Shown here in pieces: positions 1 to 7,950 of a stretch of 8,066 nt of DNA. The DNA lies in assembly GCA_903856995.1 (NCBI GenBank), contig CAIODK010000110.1, positions 1-8,066 on the forward strand, given 5' to 3'. Made by a program: the position numbers and the translations under genes. The number at the start of each line of letters is the position of its first letter. Within the stretch, counting starts at the first letter, position 1. The notes beneath the pieces are model-generated. The model did no database searches, had not been told where the DNA came from, and saw only the letters and a program-made list of their open reading frames with translations. The DNA is from an uncultured Burkholderiales bacterium. GTDB lineage: Bacteria > Pseudomonadota > Gammaproteobacteria > Burkholderiales > Burkholderiaceae_C.

Positions 1-34
1 TAGGTCGGCGGTTCGACCCCGTCAGCACCCACCA
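1..34 (+). tRNA. tRNA-Val, 3' end only (cut by window edge)
   Basis: The window opens inside a tRNA. Visible are the T arm (GGCGG stem, TTCGACC loop, CCGTC stem), the 3' acceptor strand AGCACCC, the discriminator A and an encoded CCA ending at 34. The matching 5' acceptor strand would be GGGTGCT. The T arm and acceptor closely resemble bacterial tRNA-Val(TAC), and a tRNA-Val in front of ppiD is a common betaproteobacterial layout as I remember it. The anticodon lies outside the window, so the isotype is inferred from the 3' half. Confidence 0.8.
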
Positions 35-41
35 TCTATGG

Positions 42-74
42 AAAAAGGCGAACACAACGGTTCGCCTTTTTTTT
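42..74 (+). terminator. Rho-independent terminator of the tRNA-Val unit
   Basis: An 11-bp perfect stem (AAAAAGGCGAA at 42-52 with TTCGCCTTTTT at 61-71) closes an 8-base loop and runs into eight T residues (67-74). It starts only 7 bases after the tRNA CCA. Because the A-run and T-run pair, it may also work for the opposite strand. ppiD begins 33 bases after it. Confidence 0.85.
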
Positions 75-107
75 ATTGGCTTCAAAACCCCACGATGAGA
101 CCACTTC

Positions 108-2003
108 ATGTTTGATTTTGTTCGCAAACACACACGGATCATGCAGTTTCTGCTGTTCCTGTTGATCTTCCCGTCTTTTGTTTTGTTTGGCCTCGAGGGC
201 TACAACCGCTACCGCGAAGGCGGCGCTGCCGTTGCTTCAGTGGACGGGCATGACATCACGCAAGGCGAGTGGGATGCCGCACATCGCAGCCAAGTCGAGC
301 GCATGCGTAGCAGCATGCCCACGGTAGATGTGAAGTTGTTTGATACGCCAGAAGCCAAACACAGCACGCTCGAGCGTTTGGTACGTGACCGCTTGTTGCA
401 AGTGGCCGCCAGCAAATTGCGTTTGGGTGCCAGCGATGCACGCCTAGCCGCTGAGCTGCAGCAAAACCCCAGCATCGCCGCATTGCGCCGTCCAGATGGC
501 ACCTTAGACATGGATCGCTATCGCCAGTTGTTGGCCACACAAGGCATGTCGCCTGAATCGTTCGAAGCGCAAGTACGCGGTGACTTGGCGTCGCGCCAAG
601 TCATGTCGGGTGTGGGCGTTACCAGCTTCAGTGTTGCCGCCTTGGCCGATGTGACCCTGAACGCTTTTTATGAACAGCGCCAAGTGCAAGTGGCGCGCTT
701 CGCGCCTGCTGACTTTGTCGCGCAAATCAAACCCAGCGATGAAGAGCTGGAGGCTTATTACAAAGCCAATGCCGACAAGTTTCAATCCGCTGAACGTGCG
801 GATGTGGAATACGTGGTCTTAGATTTGGCCGCTGTGCAAAAAGGCATCGTGGTGCCTGAAGCAGAGTTGAAAGCCTATTACGAGCAAAACACTGAGCGTT
901 TGGCTGGCTTGGAAGAGCGACGTGCCAGCCACATTCTGATCAACGCCGATAAAGCAGCGCCTGCTGCTGAACGCGATGCCGCCCGTACCAAAGCGCAAGC
1001 TTTGTTGGCGGAGCTCCAAAAGTCACCCGCTCAGTTTGCAGAGTTGGCGCGTAAAAACTCGCAAGACTCTGGCTCTGCCGCCAAAGGTGGCGATCTCGAT
1101 TTCTTTGGCCGCGGGGCCATGGTCAAGCCTTTTGAAGAAGTTGCTTACGCCCTCAAAAAGGGTGAGACCAGCGGCGTTGTGGAAACCGAGTTTGGTTTTC
1201 ACATCATCCGTCTGACCGACATCAAATTGCCTGAACAAAAAAGCTTTGAATCGCAACGCGCCAAACTCGAAGCAGAAGTGCGCGGTCAATTGGCCCAGCG
1301 CAAATTCGCCGAAGCTGCAGAACAGTTCACCAACATGGTGTACGAGCAATCAGACAGCTTGAAGCCAGCCGCTGAGCGTTTGAAACTCGACGTGCAACAC
1401 ACCAGCAACTTGGGCCGCGATGTGGTGGCTGGGACAACAGCGGTGAACAACCCAAAACTGTTGGCCTCTGTTTTCTCGCAAGACTCGATTGAGAAAAAGC
1501 GCAACACCGAAGCGGTGGAGCTTGGCCCTAACCAATTAGCCGCAGCACGCATCACCAGCTATAGCCCAGCTCGCACGCTGCCGTTAGAGGAAGTTAAAGC
1601 CCGCGTTCATGCGCAAGTGGTCGCACAGCAAGCCTCTGCGCGTGCCCGCTCTGAAGGGGCTGCCAAGCTCGCCGAGTGGAAGGCCCGCCCTGACGCTGCT
1701 CAATTGCCTACCGCCATCGTGGTGTCGCGTGAGGCCAAACAAACACAACCCGCGGCATTGGTTGAAGCTGCTTTGCGAGCCAGCACTCAAACCTTGCCTG
1801 CTTGGGTCGGTGTGGATTTGGGAACCAGTGGCTACGCCGTGGTGAAAGTTGAAAAAATACTGCCACGCGATGCGGCAAATGTCACCACCTTGGCGCGAGA
1901 GCGTGACCAATACGCTCAATGGTGGGCATCAGCCGAAGGTTTGGCGTATTACAAGTTATTAAAAGAGAAATTCAAGGCAGAACTCAAAGTAGCTCGGCTA
2001 TAA
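108..2003 (+). CDS. ppiD: PpiD-type periplasmic folding chaperone / peptidyl-prolyl cis-trans isomerase (SurA_N plus parvulin domain)
   Basis: This 631-residue protein has the usual length and layout of PpiD, a foldase anchored in the inner membrane that faces the periplasm and helps newly exported proteins fold near the Sec translocon. Residues 1-11 are short and basic, about 12-29 form one hydrophobic membrane anchor, and about 30-190 match the SurA-like chaperone region. A parvulin domain at about 271-372 follows, then a long charged C-terminal part. The parvulin signature is well kept: SHIL with His275, GGDLDFFGRG at 327-336, Met338, Phe342 and FGFHII with His365. The ATG at 108 is chosen because the anchor starts right after it; GATGAG at 94-99 is only a weak ribosome site. 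Only 33 bases separate the start from the upstream terminator, so no full promoter fits in between. The stop codon overlaps the -10 box of the next tRNA. Confidence 0.93.
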   Translation: MFDFVRKHTRIMQFLLFLLIFPSFVLFGLEGYNRYREGGAAVASVDGHDITQGEWDAAHRSQVERMRSSMPTVDVKLFDTPEAKHSTLERLVRDRLLQVAASKLRLGASDARLAAELQQNPSIAALRRPDGTLDMDRYRQLLATQGMSPESFEAQVRGDLASRQVMSGVGVTSFSVAALADVTLNAFYEQRQVQVARFAPADFVAQIKPSDEELEAYYKANADKFQSAERADVEYVVLDLAAVQKGIVVPEAELKAYYEQNTERLAGLEERRASHILINADKAAPAAERDAARTKAQALLAELQKSPAQFAELARKNSQDSGSAAKGGDLDFFGRGAMVKPFEEVAYALKKGETSGVVETEFGFHIIRLTDIKLPEQKSFESQRAKLEAEVRGQLAQRKFAEAAEQFTNMVYEQSDSLKPAAERLKLDVQHTSNLGRDVVAGTTAVNNPKLLASVFSQDSIEKKRNTEAVELGPNQLAAARITSYSPARTLPLEEVKARVHAQVVAQQASARARSEGAAKLAEWKARPDAAQLPTAIVVSREAKQTQPAALVEAALRASTQTLPAWVGVDLGTSGYAVVKVEKILPRDAANVTTLARERDQYAQWWASAEGLAYYKLLKEKFKAELKVARL

Positions 2004-2004
2004 T
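1999..2004 (+). promoter_or_regulatory. Candidate -10 box of the tRNA-His promoter
   Basis: A perfect TATAAT lies across the end of ppiD and shares the bases of its TAA stop (2001-2003). It would start transcription near 2010-2012, a few bases before the mature 5' end of tRNA-His at 2017. The GC-containing stretch after it (TTTCGCC) resembles the discriminator of stringently controlled stable-RNA promoters. No good -35 hexamer is seen at 16-18 bases upstream (GGCAGA at 1976 is poor), so the call rests on the -10 box and its position. Confidence 0.5.
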
Positions 2005-2016
2005 TTCGCCTTCTAC

Positions 2017-2093
2017 GGTGGCTGTAGCTCAGTTGGTAGAGTCCAGGATTGTGATTCCTGTTGTCGCGGGTTCGAGCCCCGTCAGCCACCCCA
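2017..2093 (+). tRNA. tRNA-His (anticodon GTG)
   Basis: A complete cloverleaf with encoded CCA. The acceptor stem pairs GTGGCTG (2018-2024) with CAGCCAC (2083-2089). The histidine-specific extra G(-1) at 2017 faces C73 at 2090. The D arm contains TAGCTCAGTTGGTAGA. The anticodon stem CAGGA/TCCTG (2044-2048 and 2056-2060) closes the loop TTGTGAT, with GTG at 2051-2053. The T arm is GCGGG, TTCGAGC, CCCGT. G(-1):C73 is the known identity element for HisRS. Confidence 0.98.
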
Positions 2094-2102
2094 GTATCTA
2101 TG

Positions 2103-2139
2103 CGCCCTAGCGACCTTTTCGGTTTCTAGGGCGTTTTTT
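2103..2139 (+). terminator. Rho-independent terminator of tRNA-His
   Basis: An 8-bp stem (CGCCCTAG at 2103-2110 with CTAGGGCG at 2126-2133) is followed directly by six T residues (2134-2139). The loop holds a further short ACC/GGT pairing (2113-2115 with 2121-2123), which stiffens the hairpin. It lies 10 bases after the tRNA CCA. Confidence 0.88.
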
Positions 2140-2214
2140 ATTTCCAGCCCATACCGACGTGGGTGTTGAAATTTGTACGGGTCAGCAATTTTGTCCAGCT
2201 TCATCTAACATTGA

Positions 2215-2240
2215 TTCTGGGCGATTTTCTAAAACCAGAA
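2215..2240. repeat. Perfect 6-bp inverted repeat upstream of the cupin gene
   Basis: TTCTGG (2215-2220) and CCAGAA (2235-2240) are exact inverted copies separated by 14 bases; inside them TTT and AAA can pair further with a small bulge. No T-run follows, so it is not a typical terminator. It sits 54 bases before the cupin start, where an operator or leader hairpin could lie. The rest of 2140-2293 is AT-rich, and I see no convincing promoter or ribosome site in it. Confidence 0.3.
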
Positions 2241-2293
2241 GTTCAATGCTTTAGCCCGTTTCAGCTCATTCAATTCAAGTTCTATCGATTTCA

Positions 2294-2947
2294 ATGAACA
2301 TCAACGCTGATTACAGCCAAAGAGTCGTGATCAATCATCATGACCTTCCGTGGATACCAAGCCCTGAATCAGGGGTTGAGAGGCGAATGCTTGAGCGTCA
2401 AGGGGATGAAGTAGCAAGGGCAACCTCTATCGTTCGCTACCAGCCAGGTTCAAAGTTTCCTACTCATCACCATGAACTTGGGGAAGAGATATTTGTTTTG
2501 GATGGCACATTTAGTGATGAGACTGGCAACTATCCTGCTGGCACATACATCATGAATCCACCAGGTTCTTCCCATGCGCCGTTTAGTGAATCTGGCTGCA
2601 CCCTCTTTGTGAAGCTGCGTCACCTCGGTCCCGACCAAGTGTTGCGAGAAGTCATTGACGCGACAACAGCCCCTTGGTACCAAGGCATGGTGCCCGGTCT
2701 AAATGTCATGCCGTTGATGCAGCAGGGGAGTGGCTCGACGTTAGTGAGATGGGCTCCACAAACTTATTTCAATCCACACAGGCACTATGGTGGTGAGGAA
2801 ATCTTTGTGGTGGATGGTGTGTTTGAGGATGAACACGGACGCTATCCAGCGGGGTCTTGGATCAGAAGTCCTCATATGAGCCTGCATCAACCTTTTAGTA
2901 AAGAGGGCTGCACTATCTTTGTGAAGACTGGACATCTACTGGAGTAG
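2294..2947 (+). CDS. Double-cupin protein related to the ChrR C-terminal (zinc-binding) cupin domain
   Basis: The 217 residues are two copies of one small beta-barrel cupin, at about 40-110 and 145-214, each ending in a similar strand (GCTLFVKLRH and GCTIFVKTGH). Both copies carry a complete predicted metal site: His58, His60, Glu64, His94 in the first and His162, His164, Glu168, His198 in the second. Spacing is identical (H-x-H, 4 to Glu, 30 to the last His), and it equals the zinc ligands I recall for the C-terminal domain of Rhodobacter ChrR. ChrR's N-terminal anti-sigma domain is missing, and no sigma-factor gene is adjacent, so a role as anti-sigma factor is unlikely. Function is unknown: metal-dependent sensing or a small oxygenase or isomerase activity are possible. 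The ATG at 2294 has no clear ribosome site. Base composition is lower than its neighbours (178 G+C in six counted 60-base lines), suggesting a different origin. It stands alone between tRNA-His and dusA. Confidence 0.85.
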   Translation: MNINADYSQRVVINHHDLPWIPSPESGVERRMLERQGDEVARATSIVRYQPGSKFPTHHHELGEEIFVLDGTFSDETGNYPAGTYIMNPPGSSHAPFSESGCTLFVKLRHLGPDQVLREVIDATTAPWYQGMVPGLNVMPLMQQGSGSTLVRWAPQTYFNPHRHYGGEEIFVVDGVFEDEHGRYPAGSWIRSPHMSLHQPFSKEGCTIFVKTGHLLE

Positions 2948-2958
2948 ACGAATGCGGT

Positions 2959-2993
2959 CTTCAATTTCTTAGTAAAGCCCTGCATTATTTTGG
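2959..2993 (+). repeat. Possible decayed copy of the cupin gene's 3' end
   Basis: This segment just after the cupin stop resembles coding bases 2885-2921 of the same gene. CTTCAATTTCTTAGTAAAG matches the coding copy at 15 of 19 positions, three of the four differences being C/T changes. After a 2-base gap, CTGCATTATTTTGG matches at 11 of 14. Read in the corresponding frame it recalls the last cupin strand, but stops and the gap make it non-coding. The alignment was made by eye and the similarity is short, so chance is possible. Confidence 0.35.
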
Positions 2994-3071
2994 CACTTCG
3001 CTTTAAAAAGTGTCTGCAGATTTCGGGGAATACCAAATGGCCAAGATTTGAGCCATAAAAACTTTGCGAAT

Positions 3072-4097
3072 ATGGATAAAAAATTCAATATAAATCAACC
3101 CGTTAGCGTGTGGCGCACCTCAGTTGCACCCATGATGGATTGGACTGACCGACACTGTCGTTATTTCCACCGGCTGCTCAGCCGCAACACCTTGCTCTAC
3201 ACCGAGATGGTTACCACGGGTGCGCTGCGCCATGGCGACACGCAGCGGCATTTGCGCTTCAATGTGCAAGAGCACCCAGTTGCCTTGCAGCTTGGCGGCA
3301 GCGATGCCGCTGATTTGGCGCACGGTGCCAAGCTGGGCGAGCAGTGGGGCTACAACGAAATCAACCTCAACTGTGGTTGCCCGTCCGACCGCGTGCAGCG
3401 CGGTGCCTTTGGCGCGTGCTTGATGAACGAGCCACAAACCGTAGCCGATGGCGTGAAAGCCATGATGGATGTGGTGAGCGTGCCTGTGACGGTCAAGCAC
3501 CGCATTGGCATTGACCGTATTGAGAGCTATGACTTTGTGCGCGACTTTGTGGGCACGGTCAGCGAGGCGGGTTGCAAGGTGTTCATCGTGCATGCGCGCA
3601 ACGCGTGGCTGGATGGCTTGAGCCCCAAAGAAAACCGCGAAGTACCGCCGTTGCGATACGAGTTGGGCTACCAGCTGAAACAAGATTTCCCAGGTTTGGT
3701 GATCGTGGTCAATGGTGGCATCACGACCAACGCGCAAATGACTGAACACTTGCAGCACGTGGATGGCGTCATGCTGGGGCGCGAAGCGTACTACCGACCG
3801 TGGTTGATGACCACGTGGGATGCTGAGTTTTACAACGACCCGCACGACATACCGAGCCGCGAGGAAGTGGAGGAGTCGATGGTTGCCTACATGGAGCGAG
3901 CGCACGCCGAAGATGGCTGCCCTTGGTATCCGATTGCGCGTCACATGCTGGGCTTGTTTCATGGCCAGCGCGGCGCGCGTTTGTGGCGTCAGGTGTGGAG
4001 CAACCACAAGCTCAAGCCCTTGCCGCCACGTGAGGTGTTGACGATGGCCCGTGAAGCTTTGGCTCGTGGTGCAGAAAAGCCAGCAGATGACCACTGA
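3072..4097 (+). CDS. dusA: tRNA-dihydrouridine(20/20a) synthase DusA
   Basis: DusA is a cytoplasmic flavoprotein that reduces uridines 20 and 20a in the D-loop of tRNAs, using FMN and NADPH. The family signatures appear in order (numbered from the ATG): SVAPMMDWTDRHCRYF near 17-32, YTEMVTTGAL at 43-52, HPVALQLGGS at 68-77, NLNCGCPSDRVQ with the catalytic Cys103, VKHRIG with the FMN-contacting Lys142, HARNAWLDGLSPKENRE from 174, NGGI at 214-217 and GVMLGREAY at 232-240, the phosphate-binding loop. The 341-residue length is normal. I prefer the ATG at 3072, which fits the usual short N-terminus; an in-frame TTG at 3048 would add eight residues. Neither has a good ribosome site. The 124-base gap before it has no clear promoter. 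The 3' end overlaps the transporter gene by 11 bases, implying co-transcription and possibly translational coupling. Confidence 0.97.
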   Translation: MDKKFNINQPVSVWRTSVAPMMDWTDRHCRYFHRLLSRNTLLYTEMVTTGALRHGDTQRHLRFNVQEHPVALQLGGSDAADLAHGAKLGEQWGYNEINLNCGCPSDRVQRGAFGACLMNEPQTVADGVKAMMDVVSVPVTVKHRIGIDRIESYDFVRDFVGTVSEAGCKVFIVHARNAWLDGLSPKENREVPPLRYELGYQLKQDFPGLVIVVNGGITTNAQMTEHLQHVDGVMLGREAYYRPWLMTTWDAEFYNDPHDIPSREEVEESMVAYMERAHAEDGCPWYPIARHMLGLFHGQRGARLWRQVWSNHKLKPLPPREVLTMAREALARGAEKPADDH

Positions 4098-5013
4098 AGA
4101 ATTACGTTTGAAGTCCAAAGCCCGCATCGCGATGGTGTTGATTTGGTTCATCCCTTTTTTGTGGACCGTCAACATGGTGGTGGCGCGCAAGGCGCCTGGG
4201 GTGGTGTCGCCCCATGTGTTGGCGTTGGGTCGTTGGGGCTTGGCCGGACTCATCTTGGCCGTCGCAAGTCACCAAGAGCTTTGGCAACACCGCCACACCT
4301 TGCGCGCGCAAGCTTGGCGCTACATTGCACTGGGTGCTTGTGGCATGTGGATTTGCGGTGCTTGGGTGTATTTGGCTGGCGAGAGTACGGTGGCTATGAA
4401 TATCTCGCTCATCTATGCCTCGGCCCCGGTCATGATTGCGGTGGGCTCGGTTCTCTGGCTAGGCGAGCGATTTTCGAAGCGTCAAATCTTGGGTGTGGTC
4501 TTGGCCATGGGGGGCGTCGTGCATGTCGTCGTCAAGGGCGATTGGCTGCATTTGTCGCGCGTGCAGTTGGTGCCTGGCGATTTATGGATTGTGGCAGCCG
4601 CGATTGCTTGGGCCGCGTATGCCTTGCTACAAAAGCGTTGGTCTACCGTGCTGAGTTCGACGGCGCAGTTGGCGGCGATTTGTCTGGGCGGAGTGGTGGT
4701 GCTTATTCCGTTCGCGGTGTGGGAGCTTTACCAAGCCAACACGCCTGCGTTGGGTGAGCAAGCCTTATGGATGATGGTCGGCACTGCTTTGCTCCCGGGC
4801 GTGGGCGCTTATTGGATCTACGGTTGGACCCAAAAGATATTGGGGGCGAGTCGTGTGGCCATGACGCTGTACCTTGGGCCGCTCTACACCGCGGTGATTG
4901 CTTGGCTGGTCTTGGGCGAGCCTTTGGGCATGCACCACTTGGCGGGTGGGGTGCTCATTTTGTCTGGCGTGGGCTTGGTCATGGCGGTCCAACACGCCGC
5001 CCCTAAGCGCTGA
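4087..5013 (+). CDS. EamA-family (drug/metabolite transporter superfamily) inner-membrane transporter
   Basis: A 308-residue, strongly hydrophobic protein with about ten predicted membrane segments arranged as two EamA repeats, about 13-149 and 164-301. Each repeat ends with the family's typical acidic-loop strand: WLGERFSKRQILGVVLAMGG at 124-143 and LGEPLGMHHLAGGVLILSG at 276-294. Such proteins usually export metabolites or amino acids, but the substrate cannot be read from the sequence. I use the ATG at 4087, which overlaps the end of dusA by 11 bases; a GTG at 4051 in the same frame would add twelve residues and overlap dusA by 47 bases. The tight overlap suggests one transcript with dusA, though no functional link is known. 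Its stop is one base away from the stop of the convergent regulator gene, and I see no hairpin with T-run between them. Confidence 0.9.
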   Translation: MTTEELRLKSKARIAMVLIWFIPFLWTVNMVVARKAPGVVSPHVLALGRWGLAGLILAVASHQELWQHRHTLRAQAWRYIALGACGMWICGAWVYLAGESTVAMNISLIYASAPVMIAVGSVLWLGERFSKRQILGVVLAMGGVVHVVVKGDWLHLSRVQLVPGDLWIVAAAIAWAAYALLQKRWSTVLSSTAQLAAICLGGVVVLIPFAVWELYQANTPALGEQALWMMVGTALLPGVGAYWIYGWTQKILGASRVAMTLYLGPLYTAVIAWLVLGEPLGMHHLAGGVLILSGVGLVMAVQHAAPKR

Positions 5014-5014
5014 G

Positions 5015-5650
5015 TTAGTTCGCCGCTTCCAGTCCGTTGGCGAAGTGTGCTTTCATGCATTGCATGCTCAAGGCAGCGTTGCGAGCCATCAGTGCATCCA
5101 TGATGGCTTGGTGTTCTTTCAGCGACTCTTCCAAGCGACCACTCTTGAGCAACGAGTTGTGGCGGTTGAGCTTCATGACCTTGCGCAGGTCGCCCACCAT
5201 TTGGTCGCGCCAACGGTTGTTGGCGATTTCTAGCAAGCGCATGTGAAAGCGCTCGTTGATTTCAAAGAACTTTTCGCGGTCACCGACCGCGGCGGCCAAC
5301 TCTTGGTGCAGGTCTTGTAGCGTTTGAAGCTGCTCGGCGGTGGCTTCGGTGGCCACCACACCTGCGGCATCTGACTCTAATAAAGAGAGCAGGTGGTAGA
5401 CATCGCGTTGGTCTTTTTCGTTGACTTCGGTCACGTAGGCGCCGCGTCGGACCTTCATGGTCACCAGCCCTTCAGCGGCCAGAACCTTGAGGGCTTCGCG
5501 CATGGGCGTGCGGCTGATGCCGTATTCCTCGGCCAAGCGCATTTCGTCAATCCAGCTGCCGGGCGCTAGCTCGTTGGCAAAAATGCGCTGACGCAGCAGT
5601 TCTGCAACTTCTTCGTAGAGGGCGCGAGGGGTGAGTGTGACGGCAGACAT
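5015..5650 (-). CDS. GntR-family transcriptional regulator, FCD (FadR-type C-terminal domain) subfamily
   Basis: The 211-residue protein has an N-terminal winged helix at about 9-73, with the classic recognition-helix segment EEYGISRTPMREALKVLAAE (41-60) and wing RRGAYV, followed by an all-helical FCD ligand-binding domain at about 83-205. The likely metal-site positions are Asn132, His136, His180 and His202. The spacings of 4 and 22 agree with the Asp-His-His-His set known from FCD regulators, but Asn replaces the usual Asp. Such regulators typically bind carboxylic acids or acyl-CoA-like effectors and repress a neighbouring catabolic gene. It is divergent from scpA across 122 bases, so scpA is the most likely target and an intermediate of propionate or methylmalonyl metabolism a plausible effector (inference). 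The ATG at 5648-5650 is preceded by a weak GAAG. A possible leftward promoter, TTCATA (5693-5698) and TATATA (5669-5674) with 18 bases between, is weak. Confidence 0.93.
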   Translation of the reverse strand: MSAVTLTPRALYEEVAELLRQRIFANELAPGSWIDEMRLAEEYGISRTPMREALKVLAAEGLVTMKVRRGAYVTEVNEKDQRDVYHLLSLLESDAAGVVATEATAEQLQTLQDLHQELAAAVGDREKFFEINERFHMRLLEIANNRWRDQMVGDLRKVMKLNRHNSLLKSGRLEESLKEHQAIMDALMARNAALSMQCMKAHFANGLEAAN

Positions 5651-5675
5651 TGGCTTCGATTGTAAGACTATATAA

Positions 5676-5686
5676 GATTTTGAATC
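5676..5686. promoter_or_regulatory. Candidate GntR operator palindrome
   Basis: GATT-TTG-AATC is an 11-base perfect inverted repeat in the AT-rich divergent gap. It overlaps the proposed -35 box of scpA and lies inside the possible leftward promoter, so a regulator bound here could affect both genes. Short palindromes with AT-rich centres are typical of FCD/GntR sites, but the consensus for this regulator is unknown, and an AT-rich stretch gives such palindromes easily. Confidence 0.3.
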
Positions 5687-5707
5687 AATAATTATGAATG
5701 ATATGAT
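5680..5707 (+). promoter_or_regulatory. Candidate sigma-70 promoter of scpA
   Basis: TTGAAT (5680-5685, 4 of 6 consensus) and TATGAT (5702-5707, 5 of 6) are separated by 16 bases. Transcription would begin near 5714 and leave a leader of about 60 bases before the scpA ATG. It is the best-matching pair I found on this strand of the gap. Confidence 0.5.
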
Positions 5708-5718
5708 GCCACGGAACT

Positions 5719-5754
5719 AAACCCCAGTGGGGGTACCCTTGGGTTACAAACCCC
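5719..5754 (+). promoter_or_regulatory. Leader of scpA with mutually exclusive hairpins
   Basis: The segment AAACCCC occurs twice (5719-5725 and 5748-5754), and between the copies lie G-rich strands. ACCCC (5721-5725) can pair with GGGGT (5730-5734) over a 4-base loop, and GGGTT (5741-5745) with AACCC (5749-5753) over a 3-base loop. Alternatively GGGTT can pair back with AACCC at 5720-5724. The last hairpin ends 7 bases before GAG (5761-5763), the weak ribosome site of scpA, so folding could influence initiation. The structure is seen in sequence; a regulatory role is inference. Confidence 0.35.
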
Positions 5755-5772
5755 TTTCACGAGTGATTTGAC

Positions 5773-7946
<2,174 letters not shown>

Positions 7947-7950
<4 letters not shown>

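Noticed and set aside
2994..3012. CACTT/AAGTG inverted repeat before dusA as terminator of the cupin gene
   Set aside because: The stem is only 5 bp with a 9-base loop, and no T-run follows.
2017..3071. tRNA-His as an attachment site of an integrated element
   Set aside because: I looked for a second copy of the tRNA 3' end in 2094-3071; only a 6-base GTCAGC (2181-2186) recurs. No integrase or phage gene is present.
3120..4253. Long open frame on the minus strand opposite dusA (377 codons)
   Set aside because: It is antisense to clearly conserved DusA motifs, has no recognisable domain and is rich in His/Arg/Ala as expected for a shadow of a G+C-rich gene.
4143..4757. 204-codon plus-strand frame inside the transporter gene
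   Set aside because: It is out of frame with the EamA protein, Gly/Arg/Cys-rich with no membrane segments, and so an alternate-frame shadow.
4983..5017. Bidirectional terminator between the transporter and the regulator
   Set aside because: GGCGG/CCGCC (4983-4987 and 4997-5001) can pair, but it lies in coding sequence and no T-run follows on either strand.
5651..5772. Cobalamin riboswitch before scpA
   Set aside because: The gap is 122 bases and the likely leader about 60, too short for the conserved B12 riboswitch core, and I see no B12-box-like sequence.
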